Origin: UBA931 sp036825435
Lineage (GTDB): Bacteria; Pseudomonadota; Gammaproteobacteria; Burkholderiales; Casimicrobiaceae
Direction of reading: 5' to 3'
Assembly (NCBI GenBank): GCA_036825435.1
Contig: DAISYG010000077.1
Coordinates: 1-9,623, forward strand
Length of the DNA stretch: 9,623 nt
Shown here piece after piece: positions 1 through 7,224 of the stretch. The position numbers were made by a program, and so were the translations under genes. Numbering within the stretch: the first letter of the stretch is position 1; each line of letters opens with the position of its first letter. The notes below the pieces were generated by a model. The model was not told the origin of the DNA, ran no database searches, and saw nothing but the letters and a program-made list of their open reading frames with translations.

Positions 1-50
1 TGCGCCGGTTTTGTTTCACGTTTTGAAATGATCGTTCGACAATTGTTCGA

Positions 51-983
51 TTAATTTTCCCACACGCCCGCATCCAACGCCGTCACTTCCTGCCAGAACC
101 GTTCGGCGCCATCATTGAGTCGGGTGTCGGCACGGTAGATACAAATTTCCAGCGGAATGTCGTAATCAGTGATCTCGTCGTTTTCTCCGCTGGGCGTAGG
201 GGGTAAACGAACCAGCCGCCCTTGCGCGAGTTCGTCCTTGATCAAATATTCGGGCAGCCAGGCGACACCGGAGCCTTCAATGGCGAAACGTCTTAACAGG
301 TCTGCCATTGAGGAGAAAAAGATCGGGCGAAAATGAAGCGACGGGATTTGCGTCAGCTTACGGTTCACCAAACGTCCCATATACGAGGTGGGCGAATAAG
401 CGAGCAGTGGAATGTCCTGGTCACTTGGCGAAAAAAGCGGGCGCTTTTTCTGATTGGTGCCGCACACGGGGATCATTGCACTTTCGAAAAGCGTGTGATG
501 CAAAAAAGGCGCTTGCCAGAACTCATCTTCGTGAAACGAGAGAATGAAATCGCTTTTGCCTTCGCGCAGTGCGGTACTGGTTTGGTCAACGTCGATTGCG
601 GCGACGTAGCAAAGAAAGGTTTTGTCTTGCTGTGTGATGGTTTGGATCAGCTTGGGCATGATGCTGAGTGCCAGCGAATGCGCCGCCGAAATGCGAATGC
701 GCGCCTTTCCCGCCGCACCGATGCCGCTCAGTTCGCCGAGATTGCTTTCCATTTGTGCCAGCAGGCTGCGCGCTTGTGAATGAAAAAGTCGTCCTTGGTC
801 GGTGAGTTGCAGCGGGCTGGTGGCGCGGTCGAAAAGCTCAACGCCGATGGCCAGTTCCAGAGCGCGAATGCGGCGACTGAACGCGGGTTGTGAAAGGTTG
901 CGGGTTTCCGCCGCTTGCGAAAAATTCCGGAGTTTTTCGAGGGCGAGAAAATCTTCCAGCCACTTGCTTTCGATATTTTGCAT
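51..983 (-). CDS. HypT (YjiE)-like LysR-family transcriptional regulator
   Basis: A 310-residue LysR-type DNA-binding regulator. The N-terminal winged HTH spans roughly residues 9-65, with the helix-turn-helix around 21-43 (FSQAAETRNLSQPAFSRRIR). The effector or sensing domain runs from about 95 to 300. From memory, the whole protein matches E. coli HypT, the hypochlorite-responsive regulator, including the blocks WLEDFLALEK, SRRIRALE, AAHSLALS, AIDVD, SYMGRL and GVAWLPEYLI. HypT is activated by oxidation of Met123, Met206 and Met230. The counterparts of the last two are present here (M202 in SYMGR, M226 in SSMADLL), but the Met123 position is Ile or Thr. I chose the ATG at 983; the frame extends to a TTG at 1004, but the ATG gives the HypT-like N-terminus (MQNIESKWL) and has GGGA 11 bases upstream. 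It is divergent from the racemase, the usual layout for a LysR protein and its target. It may therefore be an aspartate regulator (compare DarR beside racD in Acinetobacter baylyi) rather than a hypochlorite sensor. The family call is secure; the effector is unknown. Confidence 0.9.
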   Translation of the reverse strand: MQNIESKWLEDFLALEKLRNFSQAAETRNLSQPAFSRRIRALELAIGVELFDRATSPLQLTDQGRLFHSQARSLLAQMESNLGELSGIGAAGKARIRISAAHSLALSIMPKLIQTITQQDKTFLCYVAAIDVDQTSTALREGKSDFILSFHEDEFWQAPFLHHTLFESAMIPVCGTNQKKRPLFSPSDQDIPLLAYSPTSYMGRLVNRKLTQIPSLHFRPIFFSSMADLLRRFAIEGSGVAWLPEYLIKDELAQGRLVRLPPTPSGENDEITDYDIPLEICIYRADTRLNDGAERFWQEVTALDAGVWEN

Positions 984-1059
984 ACAATGATTGTCCCAAA
1001 ACAACCCGATTTACTGAACTTATGTTGTTCACGCATAATACCGGAAATCTTTGCATTTT

Positions 1060-1078
1060 CCACTATTCAAAATAGGGG
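1060..1078. promoter_or_regulatory. Candidate operator dyad between the LysR gene and the racemase
   Basis: CTATT-CAA-AATAG (1063-1075) is a perfect 5-bp inverted repeat. It extends to 7 of 8 matched pairs at 1060-1078 (CCACTATT / AATAGGGG). It lies in the divergent intergenic region, just upstream of a TATTAT at 1079-1084 and the racemase ribosome-binding site (AGGAG, 1088-1092). LysR proteins bind short dyads, but this one is not a canonical T-N11-A box. Two GCAT half-sites at 1033-1036 and 1053-1056 are spaced exactly 20 bp apart. CATAAT at 1034-1039 is a possible -10 for the racemase and ATAATA at 1035-1040 (TATTAT on minus) one for the regulator, each with a poor -35. The site is a guess from symmetry and position. 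Confidence 0.35.
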
Positions 1079-1105
1079 TATTATTATAGGAGTCTTATCA
1101 GTATC

Positions 1106-1831
1106 ATGGCAAACAAATTTTATTTAATTGGTGTTTTAGGTGGCATGGGACCAGCCGCAACGGTTGATTTTGTCAATAAAGTCATTGCGCTGACGGGGGC
1201 TGCCAGCGATCAGGATCACCTTCCTGTGTTGATCGCATCCATTCCTGACGTGCCGGATCGCACCGCGGCGTTGTTACATCAAGGGCGTTCGCCCGTGGAA
1301 ACCTTGATTCGTTATCGCACACTTCTCGAAAATGCAGGCGCGCAGTGCATTGTGATGCCGTGCAATACCGCACATTTCTGGTTTGATGAAGTCAAGAAAG
1401 GTAGTCAAGCGGAAATGCTGTCGATCGTCGATGCGGTGGTGGGTGAGGTAAAAGCAGCGAATTATCAACGCGTTGGTGTGATGGCGACTGATGGCACGAT
1501 GGCGGCAGGCTTTTATCAGCGGCAGCTTGAGCGGCATCGCATTGATTATGTGTTGCCCGATGAAGTGCAGCAAAAAGAGATTATGCGCTCCATTTACTTA
1601 TTCAAAGCTGGCGAGCCGGAAGAGGCAATGGCACTGATGGAAAAGCAATATCAACAGCTTGCCGCAAAAAACGTGGATGGTGTGATCTTGGGCTGTACGG
1701 AAATTCCGATTATTTTGGCAGCGGCAATACGAGAAAATCCAAAGCATTTTATTGACTCAAACGCCGCGTTGGCGCGTGCCACTATTGCGTGGTATGAGGA
1801 GAAAATGGGGCGCTCGTATTTATCCGACTAA
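1106..1831 (+). CDS. Aspartate/glutamate racemase family protein (probable aspartate racemase)
   Basis: A cytoplasmic, cofactor-independent racemase of the Asp/Glu racemase family (241 residues, typical length). It is expected to interconvert D- and L-aspartate by a two-base mechanism. The family glycine-rich start is at residues 9-19 (GVLGGMGPAAT). The two catalytic cysteines are both present: Cys86 in PCNTAH (85-90) and Cys197 in GCTEIP (196-201). The C-terminal substrate motif is IDSNAALA (216-223). An intact Cys/Cys pair favours a true aspartate racemase over YgeA-like broad-specificity enzymes, in which one cysteine is replaced; this is family knowledge and specificity is not proven. The ATG at 1106 gives the standard N-terminus. 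AGGAG at 1088-1092 is a rather distant 13 bases upstream. The gene lies 131 bases before frdC, with only a weak AT-rich hairpin between them, so read-through into the frd genes is possible. It could supply L-aspartate from D-aspartate for AspA, or make D-aspartate for the cell wall or other uses. Confidence 0.88.
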   Translation: MANKFYLIGVLGGMGPAATVDFVNKVIALTGAASDQDHLPVLIASIPDVPDRTAALLHQGRSPVETLIRYRTLLENAGAQCIVMPCNTAHFWFDEVKKGSQAEMLSIVDAVVGEVKAANYQRVGVMATDGTMAAGFYQRQLERHRIDYVLPDEVQQKEIMRSIYLFKAGEPEEAMALMEKQYQQLAAKNVDGVILGCTEIPIILAAAIRENPKHFIDSNAALARATIAWYEEKMGRSYLSD

Positions 1832-1882
1832 ATATCGGGGATATTGCACACATCAAATTATGGTTATATGTGCCTTATTGGA

Positions 1883-1931
1883 TTGATGAGGATCAACGGG
1901 TTACCTGATAAGGACGCTATACTTTTAAAAC
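1883..1931 (+). promoter_or_regulatory. FNR box and class II promoter of frdCAB
   Basis: TTGAT-GAGG-ATCAA at 1883-1896 is a perfect match to the FNR consensus TTGAT-N4-ATCAA, centred between 1889 and 1890. A good -10 element, TATACT, lies at 1918-1923 and predicts a transcription start near 1930-1931. That puts the box at about -41.5, the classic activating (class II) position, where FNR overlaps and replaces a -35. The predicted 5' leader to the frdC ATG is about 32 bases and contains the ribosome-binding site AAGGGG (1953-1958). This implies oxygen-controlled, anaerobically activated transcription of the fumarate reductase genes, as with E. coli frd. The sequence match and spacing are seen directly; binding is inferred. 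Confidence 0.85.
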
Positions 1932-1962
1932 TTTTGATTAACTTTGGGAAAGAAGGGGCTAC

Positions 1963-2721
1963 ATGTCAAACGACACACTTATCGCTCAAGCCGGGCTTGC
2001 TGATCGCCCGCGCAAAAGCCGATGGCCTGCCAAACTGGACATATTGCAAAGTTTGACCGGCTTATTTTTGGCATTGTTCATGTGGGGGCACATGATTTTC
2101 GTCGCCAGCATCCTGCTGGGTAAAGACGTGATGTGGTCGATCACGAAACTATTCGAGGGCTATTATTTTTTCGGCGGCAATTCTTATCCACAACTCGTTT
2201 CGATTGTTGTTGGCATCGTGATTATTGTTTTCATCACGCACGCGATGCTGGCTGTGCGAAAATTTCCAATCAATTATCGTCAATATCGGTCATTTCGTGC
2301 ACACATGAAAGGCATGCACCACGAAGACACCACGATGTGGATGTGGCAGGTTTATACTGGCTTTTTGATGTTTTTCCTGGCTTCAGCGCATCTCTATCAG
2401 ATGTTCGTGTGGCCACACTTGATTGGTCCTTACGCTTCTTCAGATCGCATGTGGAGCGATGGGTTATGGCCGTTTTACTTGGTGCTGCTGCTGTGCGTCG
2501 AGTTTCACGGCAGCATTGGTTTGTACCGCTTGGCGGTGAAATGGTGTTGGCCGAACGCGTCGCGCGAATTCCTGAAAAAACTGAAATGGGGAATCACGGT
2601 ATTCTTTATTGTTTTGGGGCTCGCCACTCTTGCCGCGTACATGAAGATCGGTTTCGAGCACAAAGCCAATTATGGTGAGCGTTATGTTCCGGCTTCCGTC
2701 ACTCAATCAATCAATCGGTAA
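1963..2721 (+). CDS. frdC: Fumarate reductase cytochrome b subunit, diheme Wolinella type
   Basis: The single membrane-anchor subunit of a type B menaquinol:fumarate reductase (252 residues; Wolinella FrdC is about 256). It has five hydrophobic spans, roughly residues 28-52, 76-98, 125-150, 167-192 and 206-228. The four axial heme ligands of Wolinella FrdC have counterparts at His43 (WGHM), His93 (ITHAML), His143 (SAHLYQ) and His182 (EFHGSIGLYRL). Glu65, matching Wolinella Glu66 at the menaquinol site, and Glu180, the proton-channel residue of the E-pathway, are both kept. This points to a diheme enzyme oxidising menaquinol. Conserved blocks PAKLD, RKFPINYRQY and YRLAVKW support the alignment. 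The gene is first in frdCAB and is driven by the FNR-type promoter just upstream. AAGGGG at 1953-1958 precedes the ATG by 4 bases. A succinate dehydrogenase role is possible for the family, but the anaerobic context favours fumarate reduction. Confidence 0.95.
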   Translation: MSNDTLIAQAGLADRPRKSRWPAKLDILQSLTGLFLALFMWGHMIFVASILLGKDVMWSITKLFEGYYFFGGNSYPQLVSIVVGIVIIVFITHAMLAVRKFPINYRQYRSFRAHMKGMHHEDTTMWMWQVYTGFLMFFLASAHLYQMFVWPHLIGPYASSDRMWSDGLWPFYLVLLLCVEFHGSIGLYRLAVKWCWPNASREFLKKLKWGITVFFIVLGLATLAAYMKIGFEHKANYGERYVPASVTQSINR

Positions 2722-2733
2722 AGGGGTAAACAA

Positions 2734-4716
2734 ATGAATGTGATTTACACAGATGTGTTGGTGATTGGTGGCGGATTGGCAGGTCTTCGTCTGGCAATTG
2801 GCGCGCACCGTCGCGGACACGACACGATCATTCTTTCTCTCGTCCCACCCAAACGCTCGCACTCAGCGGCAGCACAGGGTGGTATGCAGGCATCGCTCGC
2901 CAACGTGATCAAAGGGCAAGGCGACACCGAAGATATTCACTTTGAAGACACGGTACGTGGTAGCGACTGGGGCGCGGATCAAATCGTCGCCCGTATGTTT
3001 GTCAACACCGCACCGAAAGCCGTGCGTGAACTGGCGGCGTGGGGTTTGCCGTGGAGCCGCGTGCGCAAAGGTGATCGCCAGGTCATCATCAACAGTCAGA
3101 AAGTGACCATCACCGAACGTGACGAAGCACAGGGATTGATTGCGCAGCGTGATTTTGGTGGCACCAAAAAATGGCGTACCTGCTATGTTTCCGACGGCAC
3201 CGGCCACGCAATGTTGTATACCGCAAGTGATCGCGCGATTGCCGAAGGTATCAACATCCACGAACGTAAAGAAGCCGTGGCGTTGATTCACGATGGTGAT
3301 CGCTGCTACGGCGCCGTGGTGCGTGATCTGATCACAGGCGAGTTGTGCGTATACCTCGCCAAGGCGACGGCGCTGGCAACCGGCGGTGCAGGTAAAGTGT
3401 ATCGGGTGACGACCAATGCGGTGATCTGCGAAGGTATTGGTCACGCGCTGGCACTGGAAACTGGCGTTGCCGCGCTGGGTAACATGGAAGCGGTACAGTT
3501 CCACCCAACGGGTATCGTGCCGGTCGGCATTCTGGTGACCGAAGGTTGTCGTGGCGACGGAGGCTTGCTGCGTGACGTTGACGGCCATCGCTTCATGCCT
3601 GATTACGAGCCGGAGAAAAAAGAACTGGCGTCGCGCGACGTCGTTTCTCGTCGCATGGAAGAGCACATCCGCAAAGGCAAGGGCGTGAAGTCACGCTTTG
3701 GCGAACATCTGTGGTTGGATATCACGTTGCTGGGACGGCATCACATCGAGCACAACCTGCGCGAAGTGAAAGAAATTTGCGAAAGCTTCCTCGGCATCGA
3801 TCCGGCGGAAAAATGGATTCCGGTTCGTCCTGCGCACCATTACACAATGGGCGGCGTGCGCACCAAACACACGGGTGAGTCGCCGCATCTGAAAGGCTTG
3901 TTTGCTGCGGGCGAAGCCGCGTGCTGGGATATGCACGGCTTCAATCGTCTGGGCGGTAATTCGGTGGCGGAAACCGTGGTTGCCGGAATGATCGTCGGCG
4001 AATTCATCTCGGATTTCTGCGACAAGAAAGAAAACGATATTGACGTTCAAATGTCGTTGGTGCAAGAGTTTCATGATCGCGAGCAAGGCAAGATCAATGC
4101 ATTCCTGAATAGCACCGGAACGGAAAACGCGTTCAAGATCAATACTGAAATGCAGGAAGTCATGACCCGCTCGGTCGGCATCTTCCGCCACGCCGAAGCA
4201 CTGGAAGAAGGCGTCAAGCATCTGCAGGATCTTTTGGCGCGTAGTCAGAAGATTGGTTTGACCAGCAAAGTGCCGGGCGTGAACCCTGAACTGGTGATGG
4301 CGTATCGCGTTCAGAAAATGCTCAAGGTGGCGCTGGCGATTGCCTACGGCGCGTTGCAGCGTACTGAAAGTCGCGGCGCACACTTCCGCGAAGACTTCCC
4401 GCACCGCAACGACAAGGAATGGCTGAAACGCACGCTGTCGTTCTGGCGCGGTAGTGCGACATTGCCCGAGCTCCAATATGAAGCACTCGACGTGATGAAG
4501 ATGGAGTTGCCTCCGGGTTGGCGCGGATACGGCGCGAAAGATTACATCGATCACCCTGACACGCCGAAGCGTCAGGCGGAAGTCGATGAAATCAGAAAGC
4601 AGATGGAAGGCAGTGACCGCTTTGCGGTTCAGGACAAGATTATGCCGTTCAGAGACGAATTGCCCGCCTCTTTGCGCGGACGCAATGAACGCCTCGATGA
4701 ACCTTTGAATGGATGA
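2734..4716 (+). CDS. frdA: Fumarate reductase flavoprotein subunit
   Basis: The catalytic FAD subunit that reduces fumarate to succinate at the cytoplasmic face of the membrane (660 residues; Wolinella FrdA is about 656). The N-terminal dinucleotide-binding motif is VIGGGLAGL (10-18). The covalent FAD histidine is His43 in RSHSAAAQGG. Active-site residues line up with the Wolinella enzyme: His257 in FHPTG, the proton-shuttle Arg301 in SRDVVSRR, His369 in PAHHYTMGG and Arg405 in HGFNRLGGNS. There is no signal peptide or Tat motif, so this is the cytoplasm-facing type rather than a periplasmic methylmenaquinol reductase. The start ATG follows AAGGGG (2721-2726) at 7-base spacing, 12 bases after the frdC stop. 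The stop overlaps the frdB start in an ATGA (4713-4716), implying translational coupling. All key residues are intact. Confidence 0.97.
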   Translation: MNVIYTDVLVIGGGLAGLRLAIGAHRRGHDTIILSLVPPKRSHSAAAQGGMQASLANVIKGQGDTEDIHFEDTVRGSDWGADQIVARMFVNTAPKAVRELAAWGLPWSRVRKGDRQVIINSQKVTITERDEAQGLIAQRDFGGTKKWRTCYVSDGTGHAMLYTASDRAIAEGINIHERKEAVALIHDGDRCYGAVVRDLITGELCVYLAKATALATGGAGKVYRVTTNAVICEGIGHALALETGVAALGNMEAVQFHPTGIVPVGILVTEGCRGDGGLLRDVDGHRFMPDYEPEKKELASRDVVSRRMEEHIRKGKGVKSRFGEHLWLDITLLGRHHIEHNLREVKEICESFLGIDPAEKWIPVRPAHHYTMGGVRTKHTGESPHLKGLFAAGEAACWDMHGFNRLGGNSVAETVVAGMIVGEFISDFCDKKENDIDVQMSLVQEFHDREQGKINAFLNSTGTENAFKINTEMQEVMTRSVGIFRHAEALEEGVKHLQDLLARSQKIGLTSKVPGVNPELVMAYRVQKMLKVALAIAYGALQRTESRGAHFREDFPHRNDKEWLKRTLSFWRGSATLPELQYEALDVMKMELPPGWRGYGAKDYIDHPDTPKRQAEVDEIRKQMEGSDRFAVQDKIMPFRDELPASLRGRNERLDEPLNG

Positions 4717-5492
4717 GCAAGACCATGAGTGAAACACAAAAAACAGCCGCGCCGGGCGGACAATCCCGGCATCGAATGCTGACATTCCATATCCTGCGCT
4801 ATAACCCGCAGGATCCGGACAGCAAACCGCACATGCAGTCATACCAGCTTGAAGAAGCGGACGGCATGACGTTGTTTCTGGCGTTGAGCGAAATCCGCGA
4901 ACATCAGGATCCAACGTTGCAATATGATTTTGTTTGTCGTGCCGGAATCTGCGGAAGTTGTTCAATGCTGATCAATGGCCGTCCGGGCTTGGCGTGTCGC
5001 ACCCTGACCAAAAGTCTCGGCAACGAAATCACGTTAGCGCCTCTGCCGGTTTTTGAACTGATCGGCGATTTGTCGGTCAATACTGGAAAATGGATGCGCG
5101 GCATGAGTGAGCGCTTGGAAACCTGGGTGCATACCAAGGAGCAAGAGTTCAACCTGTCCAAAGCCGAAGAGCGCATGGATCCCGAATTGGCAGAGGGCAT
5201 TTATGAGTTGGATCGCTGCGTGGAATGTGGCTCCTGCGTTGCGGCGTGCGGTACCGCGCAGATGCGCCCTGATTTCATCGGTGCGGTAGGGATGAACAAG
5301 ATGGGGCGCTTCAAGCTGGATCCGCGCGATACGCGTACTGACGAGGACTTTTACGAGTTGGTCGGTGACGACAGTGGCGTTTTTGGTTGCATGTCGCTGT
5401 TGGGTTGTCATGACGTTTGTCCGAAGGAGTTACCACTGCAAACTCAAATCGCCTTTCTGAGGCGTAAAATGGTATCCGTTGGATTGAAGTAA
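4713..5492 (+). CDS. frdB: Fumarate reductase iron-sulfur subunit
   Basis: The electron-transfer subunit linking the FrdC hemes to the FrdA flavin (259 residues; about 18 longer at the N-terminus than Wolinella FrdB as I recall it). All 11 cluster cysteines are present. The [2Fe-2S] set is C75, C80, C83 and C95 (VCRAGICGSC and LACRT). The [4Fe-4S] set is C169, C172, C175 and C236. The [3Fe-4S] set is C179, C226 and C232 (CVECGSCVAAC, then CMSLLGCHDVCP). The plant-ferredoxin-like domain covers roughly residues 20-115 and the bacterial-ferredoxin-like domain 155-255. The ATG at 4713 overlaps the frdA stop. An in-frame ATG at 4725 (residue 5) is an equally plausible start with GGATGAG upstream, so the first residues are uncertain. 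The N-terminal segment before RMLTF is polar and looks disordered. This is the last gene of frdCAB and is followed by a GC-rich hairpin. Confidence 0.96.
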   Translation: MSKTMSETQKTAAPGGQSRHRMLTFHILRYNPQDPDSKPHMQSYQLEEADGMTLFLALSEIREHQDPTLQYDFVCRAGICGSCSMLINGRPGLACRTLTKSLGNEITLAPLPVFELIGDLSVNTGKWMRGMSERLETWVHTKEQEFNLSKAEERMDPELAEGIYELDRCVECGSCVAACGTAQMRPDFIGAVGMNKMGRFKLDPRDTRTDEDFYELVGDDSGVFGCMSLLGCHDVCPKELPLQTQIAFLRRKMVSVGLK

Positions 5493-5500
5493 GCAAAGAA

Positions 5501-5529
5501 AGCCGGGGACGCACAAGCGATCCCCGGCT
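5501..5529 (+). terminator. Probable terminator hairpin after frdCAB
   Basis: AGCCGGGGA (5501-5509) pairs perfectly with TCCCCGGCT (5521-5529). An inner CGC/GCG pair (5510-5512 with 5517-5519) around an ACAA loop extends the stem past one bulged A. It starts 8 bases after the frdB stop. No T-run follows on the plus strand (GTTACATC). The minus-strand copy is followed by TTTCTTTG, a better tract, although no minus-strand gene ends here. It may act as a Rho-independent terminator of modest strength or as a 3'-end stabilising hairpin. Confidence 0.6.
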
Positions 5530-5805
5530 GTTACATCAGACGAATAAAGAAAATAAATATTAACTATGAGTTTCAATACAATCTTTTCTCGGATTGTCCA
5601 TGTCCTGAAAGGTTCAGAAGAGTCGCCGTCGTCCGAAAACGGGATCATCCGCCGGAAAAATTTTTACCATCAAAAGCAAGACCGCGTTGTTGAGAGTCCC
5701 TTCTTTTCCGGTTCATGAATAAAGATTAATGGAGAGCCGGAAATTTCATAGTAGTTTCCGGGAGATTGAAAACAATAGTAAGACCACAATGAAAGTGAGG
5801 AAGCT
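5530..5805 (+). promoter_or_regulatory. Structured leader/promoter region of aspA-dcuA
   Basis: This gene-free region upstream of aspA is rich in inverted repeats. Four segments of the same motif alternate: CCGGAAAA (5652-5659), TTTTCCGG (5704-5711), CCGGAAA (5737-5743) and TTTCCGG (5755-5761). Segment 1 can pair with 2 or 4, and segment 3 with 2 or 4, so several exclusive hairpins are possible. Further upstream are ACAATC/GATTGT (5578-5583 with 5592-5597, 8-base spacer) and CTGAA-AGG-TTCAG (5605-5617). TACAAT at 5577-5582 is a candidate -10 with a poor -35; it would give a leader of about 220 bases. The ribosome-binding site is GAGG at 5797-5800, 5 bases before the ATG. I see no FNR-box match and no T-rich terminator after the hairpins. 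Function is unknown; the segments could be operators in DNA or a switch in RNA. Confidence 0.5.
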
Positions 5806-7206
5806 ATGAGTCGTATTGAAAAGGATTTTCTGGGCGAACGAGAATTGCCCGATGACATTTATTACGGTGTACAGACTTTGCGCGGCAAGGAAAATTTTCA
5901 TATTACCGGGTTGCCGGTTTCTCGTGAACCGTCGCTAGTCAAGGCGTTCGGCTATGTCAAAAAAGCGGCGGCGATGGCGAACCGCGATTGTGGCGTACTC
6001 GATAAAACGGTTGCCGACGCGATCATCAAAGCGTGTGACCGTATCATTGAAGGCGAGTTTCTCGATCAATTCGTGACGGATTTCATTCAGGGCGGCGCAG
6101 GCACATCCACCAACATGAACGCCAACGAAGTGATTGCCAACGTTGCACTGGAAATTCTCGGCAAACCCAAAGGTGATTACACGACGATCAGCCCGAACGA
6201 CCACGTCAACTGTTCGCAATCGACCAATGACGCTTATCCGACCGCTTTTCATCTGGCGTTGTTGATGCGTTTGAAAGAGTACACGCAGACGCTGGCAGAC
6301 TTGGAACAAGCCTTTTTTGAAAAAGCCAAAGAGTTCGACAAGGTGCTGAAGATGGGACGCACACATTTACAAGACGCTGTGCCGATGTCGCTGGGTGCCG
6401 AGTTCCACGGCTTTGGCACGACGATCGGCGAGGAAATTCTGCGCATCGAAGACGCTTGCAACATGCTACGCGAGGTCAATCTCGGTGCCACCGCAATCGG
6501 AACCTCGGTGAATGCGCCGAAAGGTTATCCGGAAAAAGCCACGCAACATCTGCAAGACATTACCGGCATCGCATTCACGCTCGCCGATGATTTGATCGAA
6601 GCCACATCGGATACCGGCGATTATGTTTTGCTTTCGGGCGTGCTCAAACGGACGGCGGTGAAGTTGACCAAAATCTGCAACGACTTGCGCATGTTGGCAT
6701 CCGGCCCACGTTGCGGTTTCAATGAAATCAATTTGCCGCAGTTGCAGCCGGGGTCGTCGATCATGCCCGGCAAGGTTAATCCGGTGATTCCCGAAGTCGT
6801 CAACCAGACCGGGTTCTTTGTGATCGGCATGGACTTGACCGTCACACTTGCCGCTTCCGCCGGACAATTGCAGTTGAACGTGATGGAGCCGGTGATGAGT
6901 TTTGCGTTGTTCAACTCCATCAGCGCAATGCAAAATGCCGTGCATACTCTGACCGAGCGTTGCGTCAAAGGCATTACCGCCAACCCCGAACGCACCAAGG
7001 CAATGGTGATGAATTCGCTCGGTATCGTCACGCAGTTAAGTCCGATTCTCGGATACAAGCAATGTGCGGAAATCGCGCGCGAAGGTTATCTGGAAAACAA
7101 ATCGCTTCACGATATCGTGGTTAAAGAGCGGAAATTGATTTCGCAGGAAAAATGGGATGAAGTGTTTTCGTTTGAAAACCTGATCAACCCGCATTTCATT
7201 AAATAA
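5806..7206 (+). CDS. aspA: Aspartate ammonia-lyase (aspartase)
   Basis: Converts L-aspartate to fumarate plus ammonia in the cytoplasm; a member of the fumarase/aspartase superfamily (466 residues, normal length, homotetramer in the family). The three conserved regions are visible: GTSTNMNANEV (99-109), GRTHLQDAVP (184-193, with His187) and the superfamily signature GSSIMPGKVNP (316-326) carrying the catalytic Ser318 and Lys323. The N-terminus (RIEKDFLGERELPDDIYYGVQT) and the region MNANEVIANVALE are typical of aspartase rather than fumarase C. Start ATG with GAGG 5 bases upstream. It is followed after 18 bases by dcuA, the same pairing as in E. coli, and the two are probably one operon. It supplies fumarate to FrdCAB upstream and releases nitrogen as ammonia. 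A fumarase is the only serious alternative and is less likely given the dcuA partner. Confidence 0.96.
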   Translation: MSRIEKDFLGERELPDDIYYGVQTLRGKENFHITGLPVSREPSLVKAFGYVKKAAAMANRDCGVLDKTVADAIIKACDRIIEGEFLDQFVTDFIQGGAGTSTNMNANEVIANVALEILGKPKGDYTTISPNDHVNCSQSTNDAYPTAFHLALLMRLKEYTQTLADLEQAFFEKAKEFDKVLKMGRTHLQDAVPMSLGAEFHGFGTTIGEEILRIEDACNMLREVNLGATAIGTSVNAPKGYPEKATQHLQDITGIAFTLADDLIEATSDTGDYVLLSGVLKRTAVKLTKICNDLRMLASGPRCGFNEINLPQLQPGSSIMPGKVNPVIPEVVNQTGFFVIGMDLTVTLAASAGQLQLNVMEPVMSFALFNSISAMQNAVHTLTERCVKGITANPERTKAMVMNSLGIVTQLSPILGYKQCAEIAREGYLENKSLHDIVVKERKLISQEKWDEVFSFENLINPHFIK

Positions 7207-7224
7207 CAAGAAAGAGGTACTGAC

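Noticed and set aside
14..28. TTTCA-CGTTT-TGAAA hairpin downstream of the LysR gene as its terminator
   Set aside because: Weak 5-bp AT-rich stem without a T-run on the minus strand.
1831..1845. AATATC-GGG-GATATT hairpin after the racemase as a terminator
   Set aside because: The stem is short and AT-rich and no T-run follows, so termination is doubtful.
2863..3666. A 267-codon minus-strand frame inside frdA
   Set aside because: Antisense shadow of frdA, with no domain pattern.
3691..4965. A 424-codon open frame on the minus strand, antisense to frdA/frdB
   Set aside because: It is a shadow of the biased codon use in frdA and frdB; the protein is rich in His, Arg and Phe, with no recognisable domain, and the sense genes are unmistakable.
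5766..5779. TTGAA-AACA-ATAGT upstream of aspA as an FNR box
   Set aside because: Only the left half resembles the consensus; the right half does not match and the position is too close to the start codon.
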